A DNA stretch of 64,000 bases from Prochlorothrix hollandica PCC 9006 = CALU 1027 (lineage in GTDB: Bacteria > Cyanobacteriota > Cyanobacteriia > Prochlorotrichales > Prochlorotrichaceae). Numbering within the stretch: the stretch's first letter is position 1; each line of letters starts with the position of its first letter. The stretch lies in the NCBI RefSeq assembly GCF_000332315.1, contig NZ_KB235937.1:573017-637016 (forward strand). The letters are read 5' to 3'. Both the position numbers and the translations under genes were made by a program. Positions 62,558 through 64,000 of the stretch are shown here, in pieces. The notes under the pieces are model-generated. The model was not told the origin of the DNA, did no database searches, and saw only the letters and a list, made by a program, of their open reading frames with translations.

Positions 62558-63814
62558 ATGGCCAATTCTGGAAATCGACGGGTTGTTGTTACGGGCATGG
62601 GTGCCATCACCCCCATCGGCAATACCTTAGGGGCATATTGGGACGGGTTGATGGCGGGGAAAAACGGCATCGATCGCATCTCGGTGTTCGATCCATCGTC
62701 CCATAAGTGCCAGATTGCAGGAGAGGTACACGGCTTCGATCCCCATGATCACATGGATCCCAAGGATGCCCAGCGCATGGATCGCTTCTGTCAATTTGCC
62801 ATTGCTGCCTCCAAGGAAGCCTTAGCCCACGGGCAGTTGGACATCACCGATCTCAACGCCGATGACATCGGCATCATCATCGGCACCGGGGTCGGCGGTC
62901 TGCGGGTGATGGAGGAACAGCATTCTGCCTATCTCAAAAAGGGTCCAACCCGCTGTAGCCCTTTCATGGTGCCCATGATGATCGCCAACATGGCGGCGGG
63001 TTTGGTGGCCATCCACACCGGGGCACGGGGTCCCAACTCTGCCCCCGTCACCGCCTGCGCCTCAGGCACCAATGCGGTGGGGGATGCCTTTCGCATTGTG
63101 CAACAGGGCTATGCCAAGGCCATGATCTGTGGGGGAACGGAAGCGGTGATTACGGGCCTTGCCCTGTCGGGGTTTGCTTCCGCCCGTGCCCTGTCGTTTC
63201 GGAACAATAGTCCCAAAACCGCTAGCCGCCCCTTCGATCGCGATCGGGACGGCTTTGTGATGGGTGAGGGGGCAGGGATCCTGCTGCTGGAAGAACTGGA
63301 TCATGCCCTGGCCCGTGGGGTGGAAATCTATGGCGAGGTGGTGGGCTATGGCATGACCTGCGATGCCTACCACATCACGTCTCCGGTGCCCGGTGGCCTG
63401 GGGGCCGCCCGCGCCATGGAACTGGCCATTAAAGATGGGGACTTAGTGCCAGAGGATATTGACTATATCAATGCCCATGGCACCAGTACCCCGGCCAATG
63501 ACAAGACGGAAACGGAAGCCATCAAAAAAGCCCTGGGGGATCATGCCCGCACTATTCCCATCAGCTCCACCAAGTCGATGACGGGTCACCTGCTGGGGGG
63601 AGCGGGAGGTATTGAGGCGGTGGCCAGTGTCATGGCGGTCTATAGCGATCGAGTCCCCCCCACCATCAACCTCCACAACCCTGATCCAGACTGCGATTTG
63701 GACTATGTTCCCAATGAATCCCGCGCCCATGTGGTCAATGCGGCGATTTCCAATTCCTTTGGCTTTGGGGGACACAATGTGACCCTAGCCTTCCGTAAAT
63801 ACCAACCTCAGTAG
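62558..63814 (+). CDS. fabF: 3-oxoacyl-ACP synthase II
   Basis: 418 residues. RRVVVTGMGAITPIGNTLGA at the start, catalytic Cys in VTACASGTNAVGDAF, His residues in NAHGTSTPANDKTE and KSMTGHLLGGAGG, and the C-terminal NSFGFGGHNVTLAF. It condenses malonyl-ACP with acyl-ACP in chain elongation. The start ATG at 62558 matches the family length. Confidence 0.98.
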   Translation: MANSGNRRVVVTGMGAITPIGNTLGAYWDGLMAGKNGIDRISVFDPSSHKCQIAGEVHGFDPHDHMDPKDAQRMDRFCQFAIAASKEALAHGQLDITDLNADDIGIIIGTGVGGLRVMEEQHSAYLKKGPTRCSPFMVPMMIANMAAGLVAIHTGARGPNSAPVTACASGTNAVGDAFRIVQQGYAKAMICGGTEAVITGLALSGFASARALSFRNNSPKTASRPFDRDRDGFVMGEGAGILLLEELDHALARGVEIYGEVVGYGMTCDAYHITSPVPGGLGAARAMELAIKDGDLVPEDIDYINAHGTSTPANDKTETEAIKKALGDHARTIPISSTKSMTGHLLGGAGGIEAVASVMAVYSDRVPPTINLHNPDPDCDLDYVPNESRAHVVNAAISNSFGFGGHNVTLAFRKYQPQ

Positions 63815-63917
63815 ACCTTTAGTAGTGCTGTTTAGGTCGTGAAAAGGCAGGCTGGAAGCCTTGTCGTACCGTTACGACTGCACTACGTTTGGATCACTGC
63901 CGACCTTTAGATCAGTG

Positions 63918-64000
63918 TAACTATTCAGGGGGGGACGAAGTTAGTAGGGTTTCAGCTTACTGGGGAACCCTCGACCTCGGGTAGGGGTCGCGCCCCCGTG
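63918..64000 (+). mobile_element. Family 4 element, 5' part (continues past window)
   Basis: TAACTATTCAGGGGGGGACG, then AGTTAGTAGGGTTTCAG and GGTAGGGGTCGCGCCCCCGTG-like sequence. Compared with the copy at 57913 it lacks about 45 internal bases. Confidence 0.75.

Overview
The window reads as the chromosome of a cyanobacterium. It carries the photosystem II operon psbE-psbF-psbL-psbJ, the fused pantothenate synthetase/cytidylate kinase that is typical of cyanobacteria, a two-domain pyruvate kinase and very frequent GCGATCGC-type (HIP1) octamers. Host genes are moderately GC-rich. Intergenic DNA is crowded with short tandem repeats and small palindromic or terminally inverted elements. I cannot name the species from sequence alone.

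Layout. 0-12.7 kb: a DUF6883/DUF4926 pair, a metallophosphoesterase, psbEFLJ, pyruvate kinase, an export-signal PrxQ-like peroxiredoxin, then a same-strand series of PAS-histidine kinase-FHA-receiver protein, FHA-bearing class A penicillin-binding protein (4-bp overlap) and a carboxyl-terminal processing protease. 12.7-25.5 kb: a Uma2 nuclease, an OmpR-type regulator convergent with a CHASE histidine kinase, a five-gene peptide ABC transporter (dpp-like) and an acetyltransferase. This stretch is bracketed by an approximately 370-bp direct repeat made of two miniature elements. 25.6-43.3 kb: gcvP, a LysM/M23 hydrolase behind a probable c-di-AMP riboswitch, trmL, cobU, a transposase-less IS200/IS605-like remnant, a GHL10 glycoside-hydrolase-like protein, moxR, msrB, a GTPase, tRNA(CAT), a SUI1-type factor and a fused peptide-transporter ATPase.

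43.4-52.4 kb is the most unusual part: it looks like a complete integron. An integron-type tyrosine recombinase (51395-52369, + strand, with the IntI-specific insert) is preceded by a series of attC-like sites. Several are 86-90 bp long with RYYYAAC/GTTRRRY-like ends, and most sit directly after minus-strand genes. The cassettes encode a lysozyme fused to an L,D-transpeptidase-like domain, a coiled-coil protein, a DUF433 protein, a two-gene ATPase plus PD-(D/E)XK-like nuclease module (candidate defence system), a 64-residue ORF and a phd/vapC toxin-antitoxin pair in inverse orientation. REP-like palindromes have inserted into the array and appear to split at least one attC.

52.7-64 kb returns to housekeeping genes: ppk1, an HpnB-like glycosyltransferase, panC-cmk, an RlpA-like protein, purM, acpP and fabF.

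Repeat families. (1) Nine copies of a roughly 103-bp TA-bounded element with ends TACAGCA..CCTAAAT. (2) A 210-bp element with 13-bp ends ACATTCCGCAGGT. (3) A roughly 130-bp element with ends like TTGACTGACAAAA. (4) A roughly 280-bp element ending TAACTATTCAGGGGG. (5) A palindrome around GGTGCGTTACGCTACGCTAACGCACC. No CRISPR array, rRNA or intact transposase was seen.
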